From: Paenibacillus sp. SY21-1
GTDB lineage: Bacteria > Bacillota > Bacilli > Paenibacillales > Paenibacillaceae
Length of the DNA: 64,000 nucleotides
Direction: 5' to 3'
NCBI RefSeq assembly: GCF_005222705.1
Contig: NZ_STGF01000001.1
Span: 186,001-250,000 of the forward strand
This document shows positions 1 through 6,371 of this stretch, in pieces (position 1 is the stretch's first letter; every line of letters starts with the position of its first letter). The notes under the pieces are model-generated. The model had not been told where the DNA came from, did no database searches, and saw only the letters and a program-made list of their open reading frames with translations. The translations under genes and the position numbers were made by a program.

Positions 1-734
1 TCAGGTCTTGCGAAGCCAAGCTGGTCCAGCAGCACGCCCGAGAAGGTTTGCTTTTGGTAAATCCGCACTTGAGCTGCTGTAAAACGAACTACCGATACCT
101 TGGTTGCCGCCTTGTCGCCGACTTTGGCTTTAACCTCCGCTACGCGCTGATCAAAAGCGGCCATCGCTTGCTCGCCTTCCGCCTCTTTGTTAAGAGCTTG
201 CGTGTAGAGCTTAAAATTGATTTTCCAATCGCCCATCAAGTCCTCGGCAAACACCGTAGGCGCAATTTGATTCAGCTGCTCGTAGATTTTTTCCTGTCTC
301 ACCTTGTTGCCGATAATCAGATCCGGTTTAAGGCTGGCGATCAGCTCAAGATTCGGCTGAAGCTCGTCCCCTACCACGGTCACATCCTGCATTTCGTCCT
401 TGATGTGGTCATACCAAGGCTCGCCAGACCACGAATGGACTGCGCCTACCGGCTTAACGCCTACAGCCAGCAATGCCTCTGTGCCTTCATTTGTAAGAAT
501 AACGACACGCTCAGGCGTGCCTGTCAATGTAGTCTCGCCCATGGCGTGCTGGATAACTCTTGTGTTGTCGGCAGCCGGAGTATCGGTTGCCGCAGGCGCC
601 GTTGCCGTCGCATTGTTTGTAGGCGCGTTCGTTGCGGCATTGTTCGCGTTATTTGCTCCACCGCAAGCGGCCAACAGCAAAGTCAAACAAATCAGCATAG
701 CTGCCGCCATAGAAAATCTTGAACCTCGGTACAT
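1..734 (-). CDS. Iron-siderophore ABC transporter substrate-binding lipoprotein (C-terminus outside window)
   Basis: Translation from the ATG at 734 gives a lipoprotein signal peptide with lipobox LAAC (Cys24), a Ala/Asn/Thr-rich linker and a FecB/FhuD-like periplasmic-binding domain (GVKPVGA, LKPDLIIGNK, IAPTVF). Such proteins are anchored outside the membrane and hand ferric siderophores to an ABC permease. The start is set by GAGGGG upstream and by the signal peptide. A sigma-A promoter and Fur box sit just upstream at 760-814, so iron repression is likely. The gene runs off the window at base 1. The frame is also open upstream into the AraC regulator, so a readthrough fusion cannot be excluded. 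Its relative is at 4892-5887. Confidence 0.88.
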   Translation of the reverse strand, partial: MYRGSRFSMAAAMLICLTLLLAACGGANNANNAATNAPTNNATATAPAATDTPAADNTRVIQHAMGETTLTGTPERVVILTNEGTEALLAVGVKPVGAVHSWSGEPWYDHIKDEMQDVTVVGDELQPNLELIASLKPDLIIGNKVRQEKIYEQLNQIAPTVFAEDLMGDWKINFKLYTQALNKEAEGEQAMAAFDQRVAEVKAKVGDKAATKVSVVRFTAAQVRIYQKQTFSGVLLDQLGFARP

Positions 735-1685
735 AGTTAATTGCCCCTCTTTCTGGTATTGAGAATGATTTTCATAACCAATACCACTATAACGTGTAGA
801 GCCGTTTACGACAAGGGCATATGTTGAACCAAAATCGGGATTATATTGAACCTTTGCTTTGAATTTGCTAGGCGTCATGCCGACATGTTTGCGAAAAGTA
901 CGGTTTAAATAACCGCTATCCGCAAATCCGACGTTTTCGGCTATTTCCTGCATGGAGGCATCAGTAAGCAGCAGCAGCTCCTTGGCACGAGCAATTCGCA
1001 AGGAAATCAGATAATCAATCGGACTTTGTCCAAGCTCGCGCTTGAACATTCTCGACAAATAGCTGGCGCTGCAATCCAGCAGCTCGCTAAGGTCTTGCAG
1101 AGTTATACGTTCTTCAAAATGCTCCTGCATATAATGAATCGCCTGCGACACGAAATCCGCCTTGCGAGCCATTCCCGTCTGCAAGGCTGCTTGTTCAGCA
1201 AGCTCGTGAACAAATTGGTAGAACAATGCTTTAATAGGCAGAAGCTCCGAGGCATCGCCCATGCTCCATTTTCCAAACATTTGCCGGACCTTGTCCAGCA
1301 GCTCCACCGGAGAAGTCGGTACAAAGCCGAACTGCAACGAAAAGGCATTGTTCCGCTCAAGCAGTTGGACCCATTCCTTGCGCGCAGGCAGCGGAAGCGC
1401 CGCTTTGTACAGAATCAAATAATACTCCAGAAACGTTTCGGGCAGGATGTCCAGGCACATGCCTTTGCCGCCATGCAGCAGGTGGAAGCGGTCTGCCTTC
1501 ATTTCCGTCCCATCCAGCCTCAGCTTTGCCTTCCCCCGCGTCGTCAGCATAAATGCGCTGGCAGGCAAACGATAGGAGCGAAGCTCCTCCCCGTCCTCCA
1601 GCAGCATTCTCCTTATATCCAATATTTGTATGGATGCGCAGTTCCAGAGCTTCAAATATTCGATCCTGTTCAACATCGCTTTCAT
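1..1685 (-). CDS. AraC-family regulator, reading frame open into the siderophore-binding lipoprotein
   Basis: The part before the lipoprotein start is about 317 codons: an N-terminal sensor half, then two AraC helix-turn-helix motifs (ITLQDLSELLDCSASYLSRMFK; MQEIAENVGFADSGYLNRTFRKHVGM) ending near nucleotide 870. The frame then runs without a stop through about 45 codons covering the promoter and Fur box and into the lipoprotein at 734. Start is ATG 1685 or 1676; an AGAAAGG/CAGG stretch precedes both. B. subtilis Btr is an AraC regulator with a fused siderophore-binding domain and is the closest known parallel, but Btr has no signal peptide in the middle. Either two proteins are made from one frame, or a membrane-anchored fusion exists. 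The regulator assignment is firm; the 3' end of its product is not. Confidence 0.75.
   Translation of the reverse strand, partial: MKAMLNRIEYLKLWNCASIQILDIRRMLLEDGEELRSYRLPASAFMLTTRGKAKLRLDGTEMKADRFHLLHGGKGMCLDILPETFLEYYLILYKAALPLPARKEWVQLLERNNAFSLQFGFVPTSPVELLDKVRQMFGKWSMGDASELLPIKALFYQFVHELAEQAALQTGMARKADFVSQAIHYMQEHFEERITLQDLSELLDCSASYLSRMFKRELGQSPIDYLISLRIARAKELLLLTDASMQEIAENVGFADSGYLNRTFRKHVGMTPSKFKAKVQYNPDFGSTYALVVNGSTRYSGIGYENHSQYQKEGQLTMYRGSRFSMAAAMLICLTLLLAACGGANNANNAATNAPTNNATATAPAATDTPAADNTRVIQHAMGETTLTGTPERVVILTNEGTEALLAVGVKPVGAVHSWSGEPWYDHIKDEMQDVTVVGDELQPNLELIASLKPDLIIGNKVRQEKIYEQLNQIAPTVFAEDLMGDWKINFKLYTQALNKEAEGEQAMAAFDQRVAEVKAKVGDKAATKVSVVRFTAAQVRIYQKQTFSGVLLDQLGFARP
760..814 (-). 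promoter_or_regulatory. Sigma-A promoter with Fur box, inside an open frame
   Basis: On the minus strand, -35 TTGTCG (809-814) and -10 TATAGT (786-791) are 17 bp apart. A 7-1-7 Fur-type box, TGAGAATGATTTTCA as read on the plus strand (760-774), covers the start of the transcript. It should repress the lipoprotein gene under iron sufficiency. The whole element lies in frame between the AraC and lipoprotein coding parts with no stop codon. Confidence 0.75.
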
Positions 1686-1756
1686 CCTGCCTTTCTCCGG
1701 GGCTTGGCCCTAACAAGCCGCCAGTTTCATTCCATCGTTCAGAATACCCAGCTTCT

Positions 1757-1786
1757 ATTATAGTAGAACCTTTTTTACGTAAACAA
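1757..1786 (-). promoter_or_regulatory. Probable sigma-A promoter of the AraC regulator
   Basis: Minus-strand -10 TATAAT (1757-1762) and -35 TTGTTT (1781-1786) are separated by 18 bp, about 70 bp upstream of the AraC start. Confidence 0.5.
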
Positions 1787-1864
1787 CGCCTTTTTGCGGA
1801 TGCCGCTTTCAGACACCAATGGTATAGTGGAAAATATAGAAGGATATTGGAAGGGAGCTCACAA

Positions 1865-2863
1865 ATGATCAAGCATAGAATTATATTGATCGGTCATGGA
1901 AGCATTAGCCAAAAGTATGTAGAGGCGCTGAGCCGACTTAAACAGGCGCAAATTGTCGGGGTGGTGGGAAGAAGCGAGGCACGTGCGCGCGCCTATGCCG
2001 AATCGGTGGGGATCGGCAGCTGGGGCATTGACCTTGCAGACGTAGCCCGCCGTACAAGCGCAACAGCGGCGATCATATGCACGCCTAATGCCGCTCATTA
2101 CAAAGGCGTTATGGATGCTGCCAAGGCTGGATTGCATGTGCTTTGCGAGAAACCGCTCCACATCGATCCGGATAAACAGCGGGAGATGGTGCAAGCATGC
2201 GAGCAGCGCGACTTGAAGCTGGCCGTCTCTTACATGCGCCGGTTTACCCCGCATATACAATTTATCAAATCCTTTATTGAAGCCGGCGGACTCGGCCCAA
2301 TCACCGTGCTCGATGTGGCGCTTAAGCATTACCGGGATGCAGCCTATTACGATTCCTGGCACGGCACGAAGGAAATCGACGGCGGCGGCCCTTTCATGCA
2401 GCAAGGCAGCCATATGATTGATTTGGCGGGCTGGCTCGGCGGCGGATTTGCAGAGGTGCTTTCCGCCAATCTGTTCCAAATTGCGCATGATATCGAAACG
2501 GAGGATCACGGCTATGCCGTTATTCGCTATCAAAACGGGGCTGTCGGTCTGATTGAAGCCTCCACAGGCTGCCTCGGTACAGGAAGCGACCGGATTGAGG
2601 TGACGGGGACGAAGGGCAGCATCGTTTTTGATTTCAGCGGCATCCAGTCCTGGCATGTGCCAGGGGCAGAGCAGCCTGCGGCGAAGCGTGAAGAGGAAGT
2701 CCATGATGTAAGCGAGCTCTTCCTCCGCTTGTGCACCGATTTCCTGCTTAGCATTGAACAGAATCGTAGACCTTATGTCGACGGCACACAAGCTCTTGCC
2801 GCCACTGAGCTTATTGCGTCTATCTACAAAAAAGCGGGCGCCCCGGTACGCATGTTTTCATAG
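1865..2863 (+). CDS. Gfo/Idh/MocA-family NAD(P)-dependent oxidoreductase
   Basis: 332 residues, the usual length of the family. An N-terminal Rossmann fold with GHGSIS (10-15, a variant of GxGxxG) is followed by the family's CEKPLH motif (94-99, catalytic lysine) and the C-terminal signature GGGPFMQQGSHMIDLAGWL (about 173-191, conserved His183). These enzymes oxidise or reduce sugars, inositols and related polyols in the cytoplasm; the substrate here cannot be told. The start at 1865 follows GGAAGGGAG. It is divergent from the AraC regulator and is followed by the comQ-like gene 139 bp later, so it is probably a single gene. The Rossmann motif has His in place of the usual second-position residue, which is uncommon but tolerated. 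Confidence 0.9.
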   Translation: MIKHRIILIGHGSISQKYVEALSRLKQAQIVGVVGRSEARARAYAESVGIGSWGIDLADVARRTSATAAIICTPNAAHYKGVMDAAKAGLHVLCEKPLHIDPDKQREMVQACEQRDLKLAVSYMRRFTPHIQFIKSFIEAGGLGPITVLDVALKHYRDAAYYDSWHGTKEIDGGGPFMQQGSHMIDLAGWLGGGFAEVLSANLFQIAHDIETEDHGYAVIRYQNGAVGLIEASTGCLGTGSDRIEVTGTKGSIVFDFSGIQSWHVPGAEQPAAKREEEVHDVSELFLRLCTDFLLSIEQNRRPYVDGTQALAATELIASIYKKAGAPVRMFS

Positions 2864-3002
2864 CAGCAACGGTCAGACGAGAGAAAAACAAACAACTTCA
2901 AGCAAGCTCCATTTCATAGCTTTATCTCCACAGCTTAGGTATACTATATGGAAATAGCAACTTACTTCCAGATTCACTATAAAGAAGGGGAGCGTTCCGT
3001 CC

Positions 3003-3923
3003 ATGCCAACAAGCAACCTGACAGAGCCTGTCAATCCCAGAATGGAGGCTATCCGGCAGCTGCTGGATACTCATTTCAAGCAATCCGACTTCAGAAGCAT
3101 GGCTCAACGTTACATGGCGTACAAGCAGCAGGAAACGACCGTATGGCCGGAGCTTACCAGGCTGACCCATTTGATGCTGGGCGGTACATCGTCTGAAATC
3201 GCCGCCGCTTCCGCACAAACGGAGCTTATGATCCTGAGTCTGGATATATTGGACGATCTGCAGGACCAAGACCATTTTGAGCCTCCTTGGATGAAGGATA
3301 ACAGCGCGCTGGCCATGAATTGCGCATCCAACATGATGCTTGCCGGCTTATACGGACTTTCAGGCAAGCCTGCCCACCCCAAAATATTCGAGCTGCTCGT
3401 TAATGCCCATAACGGGCAACATCTGGATCTGTCCGATGCGGCGAAGGATGAAGAGCGCTATTTGGAAATCGTATCAGGCAAGTCTTCCTCTCTAATCAAC
3501 CTGGCGATTCAAATGGGGTATCAGCTTCTTGAGCGTCGGAGCCCCTCCATTGAAGCGCAGCTTGACGAGTTCGCCAATTGCATCGGCATAGCCGCACAGC
3601 TCCAGAACGATTTAAAAGGGTTAACCACCTTGAAAAGCAGGAATGATCTTGTCAATCGTAAGAGCACGCTTGCTACCTTGTTCCTTCTGGATCTCTGCTC
3701 GGTCGATTTCCCGCTTCTCAAGCAGTACTATGACGGAGAATGCGGACTGGACGATTTGATACAGCAGAAGCCGCTGCTCGTCGCTTTTATCGAGCAATCC
3801 GGAGTCACCGCCTACATTTCAGCTGTCCAGCAGCTATACGTCAATCGTGCGGATGAGATTTTGTCAGGCTTGGAGCTGCAGCAGCCGTGGGCTGATCAGT
3901 TTAAAGCCATTACCTATATTTAA
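3003..3923 (+). CDS. comQ: ComQ-like isoprenyl transferase (pheromone-modifying, class 1 isoprenoid enzyme)
   Basis: 306 residues, close to ComQ. First aspartate-rich motif DDLQD at 84-88; GQHLDLSD at 138-145, typical of polyprenyl synthase relatives; the second aspartate-rich motif is reduced to NDLKG at 202-206, as is usual for ComQ. ComQ attaches a farnesyl or geranyl group to a tryptophan of the ComX precursor and helps process it. The ComX-like gene here lies 2.2 kb downstream (6125), separated by the AraC/lipoprotein gene that starts only 11 bp after this stop. That gap suggests an operon with the regulator and an insertion into a canonical comQXPA locus. A small chance remains that it is an ordinary prenyl synthase relative acting on another substrate. 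Confidence 0.75.
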   Translation: MPTSNLTEPVNPRMEAIRQLLDTHFKQSDFRSMAQRYMAYKQQETTVWPELTRLTHLMLGGTSSEIAAASAQTELMILSLDILDDLQDQDHFEPPWMKDNSALAMNCASNMMLAGLYGLSGKPAHPKIFELLVNAHNGQHLDLSDAAKDEERYLEIVSGKSSSLINLAIQMGYQLLERRSPSIEAQLDEFANCIGIAAQLQNDLKGLTTLKSRNDLVNRKSTLATLFLLDLCSVDFPLLKQYYDGECGLDDLIQQKPLLVAFIEQSGVTAYISAVQQLYVNRADEILSGLELQQPWADQFKAITYI

Positions 3924-3934
3924 CTGGAGTTTAC

Positions 3935-5887
3935 ATGATGAATATCCACGAGGATTTAATTTTCTGGAATCAGGCGACTGTCGCTATTGGAGATATTCGC
4001 CTGATTCGCATTCCGGCCAATGCGGACCCCAGCTATTATCGCCTTCCTGCCGACTGCTTTCTCTATATGCTCAAGGGGCGCGCACGCGTCTTCTTAAATG
4101 ATCGGCTATACCGGCTGAACGGCAATAGCCTGCTTCATGGCGTCAAGGGGATGTCCCTCCTTGTAGAAACGGAGGAAGCGCTGGAGATGATCCTCCTCTT
4201 CTACAAGGCAGTTCTCCCCGCGCACGACAAAACGTCCTCCCAGCCAACGCATGCAACAAGCGCTCCTGACCGCGTTCCATTCTCGTTCTCTCCCCTATAT
4301 CCGGCAGAGCTAAGAGAAACGTTGGAGCGCATGTTTCGGGCCTGGAACGGGGCGACCCAAATGGAGAAGCTGCAGGCGAAATCGCTTTTTTATCATTTTG
4401 TGTATCAGCTTCACTGGCAAATGCAACGCGATCAGCTGCTTGGCAAAAAGCCAAGCCTGCTCGACCAGGCGCTGGCTTATATGCATGATCATTTTAATCA
4501 GCCGATAACCGTTGAATCGATTGCCGACACGCTGCATTGCAGCACCCGTTATTTAAACCGCCTGTTTACGGAGACGCTGGGGGAAAGCCCCGTTCGGGTT
4601 TTGACAAAAATTCGGATGGACAAAGTGGCGCATCTGTTAGCCAGCACCGATATGACCTTGCAGCAAATTGCCGAGAACACAAGCTATTCCGATGCTCGCG
4701 TATTAAGCCGCATATTCAAAAAACAATTTTCGATGACTCCTACACAGTTTAGAGAGGAGCAGATGCACCCATTAGTTCCGAAATGGTCACCTAGAAACGC
4801 CGATCATGTCATTGGCGATGATTCTCCCCGCTGCTATACTGAGAATGGTTATCAACATAATTCCATGTATCGTCGAAAGGGAGAATTCAGCATGTTTACT
4901 CGTTCCAAACCATCCATCGCCGCCATTATGTTTTTGTGTTTCGCGGTGCTGCTGGGAGGTTGCGCCAATACAAACGGCAATGAAGCAGCCACATCGCCGG
5001 CGCCTTCACCGGCTCCGACAGCCGAGGCAGAAAAGCCTACTGTCCGGTCATTTACAGACGCCTTCGGAACTAGGGATATACCTGCAAATCCGCAGAAGAT
5101 CTATTCGATCGGCGCAACCTCCGCACTGCTGGCGCTTGGCATACAGCCTGTGGGCGCCCCACAATACGAGGTTGGCCCCGACTACTATTTAAGCAACTAT
5201 TCGACTCCCGTCAACATTGTCGGCGATTACCCGCCCAATTACGAAGCTCTTCTGGAGCTGCAGCCCGATCTTATCGTGGCATCCGGCTACATTGATCAGG
5301 AGGTATACGAGCAGCTGACCAAAATAGCTCCAACCGCAACCTTTGAGTGGATGGGTACGGATATATATGACCAATTCACTCAGGTAGCCGAAATTGTCGG
5401 CAAGCAAGAGGAAGCCGCTGAGTGGATTAAAGAGCATCAGGAGCGCGCGGTTGCAGCCAAGGCCCAGATTGCCGATTCCGTAAGCGCAGACGAAACGGTA
5501 TCTATTCTCTGGATCATGGAGGATACTTATCATGTCGTCGGCAACCGAAACCTTGGACATGTGCTGTACAATTTGCTTGGCCTCAAGCCGTCTGCCCTGA
5601 TTCAGAAGCAAATCGACGGCAACAATGGCGACCTGGTCTATACCGACCCGCTTTCCCTCGAGACGCTGCCCGATTACGATGCCGACCGCATCATTGTCAT
5701 GATCTCGGACGTACAAGCGGGAGCCGCTGACAACTTTAAGGCGATGCAAAAAACAAGCCTCTGGAAAAATCTCAAAGCGGTCAAGAACAATCAAGTATAC
5801 GAGGTGCCTTACGATAAATGGTGGTCGTACACCATCTTCTCGGCCGATGCCCTGCTTGCTGACGCCGTCAAGCTATTCGACAAATAA
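3935..5887 (+). CDS. AraC-family regulator, reading frame open into a siderophore-binding lipoprotein
   Basis: One uninterrupted 650-codon frame. Residues 1 to about 100 are a cupin-like sensor; about 175-275 hold two AraC helix-turn-helix motifs (ITVESIADTLHCSTRYLNRLF; LQQIAENTSYSDARVLSRIFKKQFSM). About 45 residues of low conservation follow and coincide with a sigma-A promoter and Fur box; residue 320 is the start Met of a lipoprotein with its own ribosome binding site. The arrangement repeats that at 1-1685. The gene starts 11 bp after the comQ-like gene, with TGGAG before the ATG, so the two are probably co-transcribed. The regulator presumably senses a ferric siderophore and activates the lipoprotein promoter. 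Whether a full-length fusion is made is unknown. Confidence 0.78.
   Translation: MMNIHEDLIFWNQATVAIGDIRLIRIPANADPSYYRLPADCFLYMLKGRARVFLNDRLYRLNGNSLLHGVKGMSLLVETEEALEMILLFYKAVLPAHDKTSSQPTHATSAPDRVPFSFSPLYPAELRETLERMFRAWNGATQMEKLQAKSLFYHFVYQLHWQMQRDQLLGKKPSLLDQALAYMHDHFNQPITVESIADTLHCSTRYLNRLFTETLGESPVRVLTKIRMDKVAHLLASTDMTLQQIAENTSYSDARVLSRIFKKQFSMTPTQFREEQMHPLVPKWSPRNADHVIGDDSPRCYTENGYQHNSMYRRKGEFSMFTRSKPSIAAIMFLCFAVLLGGCANTNGNEAATSPAPSPAPTAEAEKPTVRSFTDAFGTRDIPANPQKIYSIGATSALLALGIQPVGAPQYEVGPDYYLSNYSTPVNIVGDYPPNYEALLELQPDLIVASGYIDQEVYEQLTKIAPTATFEWMGTDIYDQFTQVAEIVGKQEEAAEWIKEHQERAVAAKAQIADSVSADETVSILWIMEDTYHVVGNRNLGHVLYNLLGLKPSALIQKQIDGNNGDLVYTDPLSLETLPDYDADRIIVMISDVQAGAADNFKAMQKTSLWKNLKAVKNNQVYEVPYDKWWSYTIFSADALLADAVKLFDK
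4812..4854 (+). promoter_or_regulatory. Sigma-A promoter with Fur box, inside an open frame
   Basis: -35 TTGGCG (4812-4817), 17-bp spacer, -10 TATACT (4835-4840), then a Fur-type box TGAGAATGGTTATCA (4840-4854) and an AAAGGGAG ribosome binding site before the ATG at 4892. It gives the lipoprotein its own iron-repressed transcript although the frame from the AraC gene is not closed. Confidence 0.75.
4892..5887 (+). CDS. Iron-siderophore ABC transporter substrate-binding lipoprotein
   Basis: 331 residues from the internal ATG. The signal peptide ends in the lipobox LGGC with Cys24, the same position as in the lipoprotein at 1-734, followed by a Pro/Ala/Thr linker and a FecB-like domain (FTDAFGTRDIPANPQKIYSI, LLELQPDLIVASGY, KIAPTATFEW). 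It should bind a ferric siderophore outside the cell. No permease or ATPase gene lies beside it, so it presumably serves a transporter encoded elsewhere. The start at 4892 is supported by AAAGGGAG, by the signal peptide and by the promoter 50 bp upstream. A rho-independent terminator follows at 5938-5987. It overlaps the longer frame 3935-5887 by design and may be its C-terminal domain if readthrough occurs. Confidence 0.85.
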   Translation: MFTRSKPSIAAIMFLCFAVLLGGCANTNGNEAATSPAPSPAPTAEAEKPTVRSFTDAFGTRDIPANPQKIYSIGATSALLALGIQPVGAPQYEVGPDYYLSNYSTPVNIVGDYPPNYEALLELQPDLIVASGYIDQEVYEQLTKIAPTATFEWMGTDIYDQFTQVAEIVGKQEEAAEWIKEHQERAVAAKAQIADSVSADETVSILWIMEDTYHVVGNRNLGHVLYNLLGLKPSALIQKQIDGNNGDLVYTDPLSLETLPDYDADRIIVMISDVQAGAADNFKAMQKTSLWKNLKAVKNNQVYEVPYDKWWSYTIFSADALLADAVKLFDK

Positions 5888-5937
5888 CCGAGAATGGCAC
5901 CGGCCATTCAGCTTCGCTGCGCGGCCATAAACGCTAC

Positions 5938-5987
5938 AAAGAACCGCCCAATCCCCTGCAAGCCAGGGGTTGAGGCGGTTCTTTTTT
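5938..5987 (+). terminator. Rho-independent terminator of the AraC/lipoprotein unit
   Basis: AAAGAACCGCC pairs with GGCGGTTCTTT around an inner CCCCTG/CAGGGG stem, ending in six T. Confidence 0.9.
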
Positions 5988-6086
5988 GGGGTGCGCCGGG
6001 AAATAGGGATACAATGCCACCCCAAAAAACATTAGGGACACCCCAATCATATTTGGGGTAAATTACTAGAGTTAATTTGGTATAAT
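5986..6086 (+). promoter_or_regulatory. comX promoter with four CACCCCAA-type half-sites
   Basis: TTGGGGTG (5986-5993), CACCCCAA (6018-6025), CACCCCAA (6039-6046) and TTGGGGTA (6053-6060) share one motif. The last two form a dyad with a 6-bp spacer; the two CACCCCAA copies are 21 bp apart, two helical turns. A -10 TATAAT is at 6081-6086 with no good -35, so the dyad sits about 40-45 bp upstream of the expected start point, where an activator would bind. The ComA-like regulator at 8497 is the natural candidate. The first copy partly overlaps the terminator tail and may be fortuitous. Confidence 0.55.
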
Positions 6087-6124
6087 AGAACTATTCTCAA
6101 ACACGTTAAGGGGGACTTCAGAAA

Positions 6125-6301
6125 ATGTGGACAAAGAATTTTAAGGAAACGGCCCTGCAATTGTCGAAAGTCAACGGAGCAAGCGCTCAAGCTAACCTGA
6201 TTCATAAGCAATCCGCACTATCTTCTGACCAACGCGCCGCTCTTAAAGTGGCTTATACTGCTCCATCAACTAGCAAAACATCCGCAGATTTTTGGGGGTA
6301 G
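6125..6301 (+). CDS. comX: ComX-like quorum-sensing pheromone precursor, 58 residues
   Basis: A short gene easily missed by size cut-offs. AAGGGGG (6108-6114) precedes the ATG by 10 nt. The product has no signal peptide, a mildly charged N-terminal half and the C-terminus SADFWG, with Trp57 next to last. ComX precursors are 50-75 residues, poorly conserved, and carry one tryptophan within the last few residues that ComQ isoprenylates before the C-terminal peptide is released. The peptide here would be recognised outside the cell by the ComP-like kinase encoded directly downstream. Its own promoter and a terminator at 6313-6344 imply strong separate expression. Identification rests on context, size and the C-terminal Trp; sequence identity to known ComX is not expected. 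A second Trp at position 2 is not relevant to the known mechanism. Confidence 0.75.
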   Translation: MWTKNFKETALQLSKVNGASAQANLIHKQSALSSDQRAALKVAYTAPSTSKTSADFWG

Positions 6302-6312
6302 CATGATATGTA

Positions 6313-6344
6313 AAGAGCCTGACTCCAAGTCAGGTTCTTTTTTT
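6313..6344 (+). terminator. Terminator or attenuator between comX and comP
   Basis: AGAGCCTGACT (6314-6324) pairs with AGTCAGGTTCT (6328-6338) around a 3-nt loop, followed by a T tract to 6344. It should make comX mRNA more abundant than comP-comA mRNA. Confidence 0.85.
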
Positions 6345-6371
6345 ATAAACTTGTCGAGAGGGTTATAGTAA

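Noticed and set aside
48..762. Plus-strand frames in the first 760 bases
   Set aside because: They are antisense to the siderophore-binding lipoprotein, which has a lipobox, start signals and family motifs.
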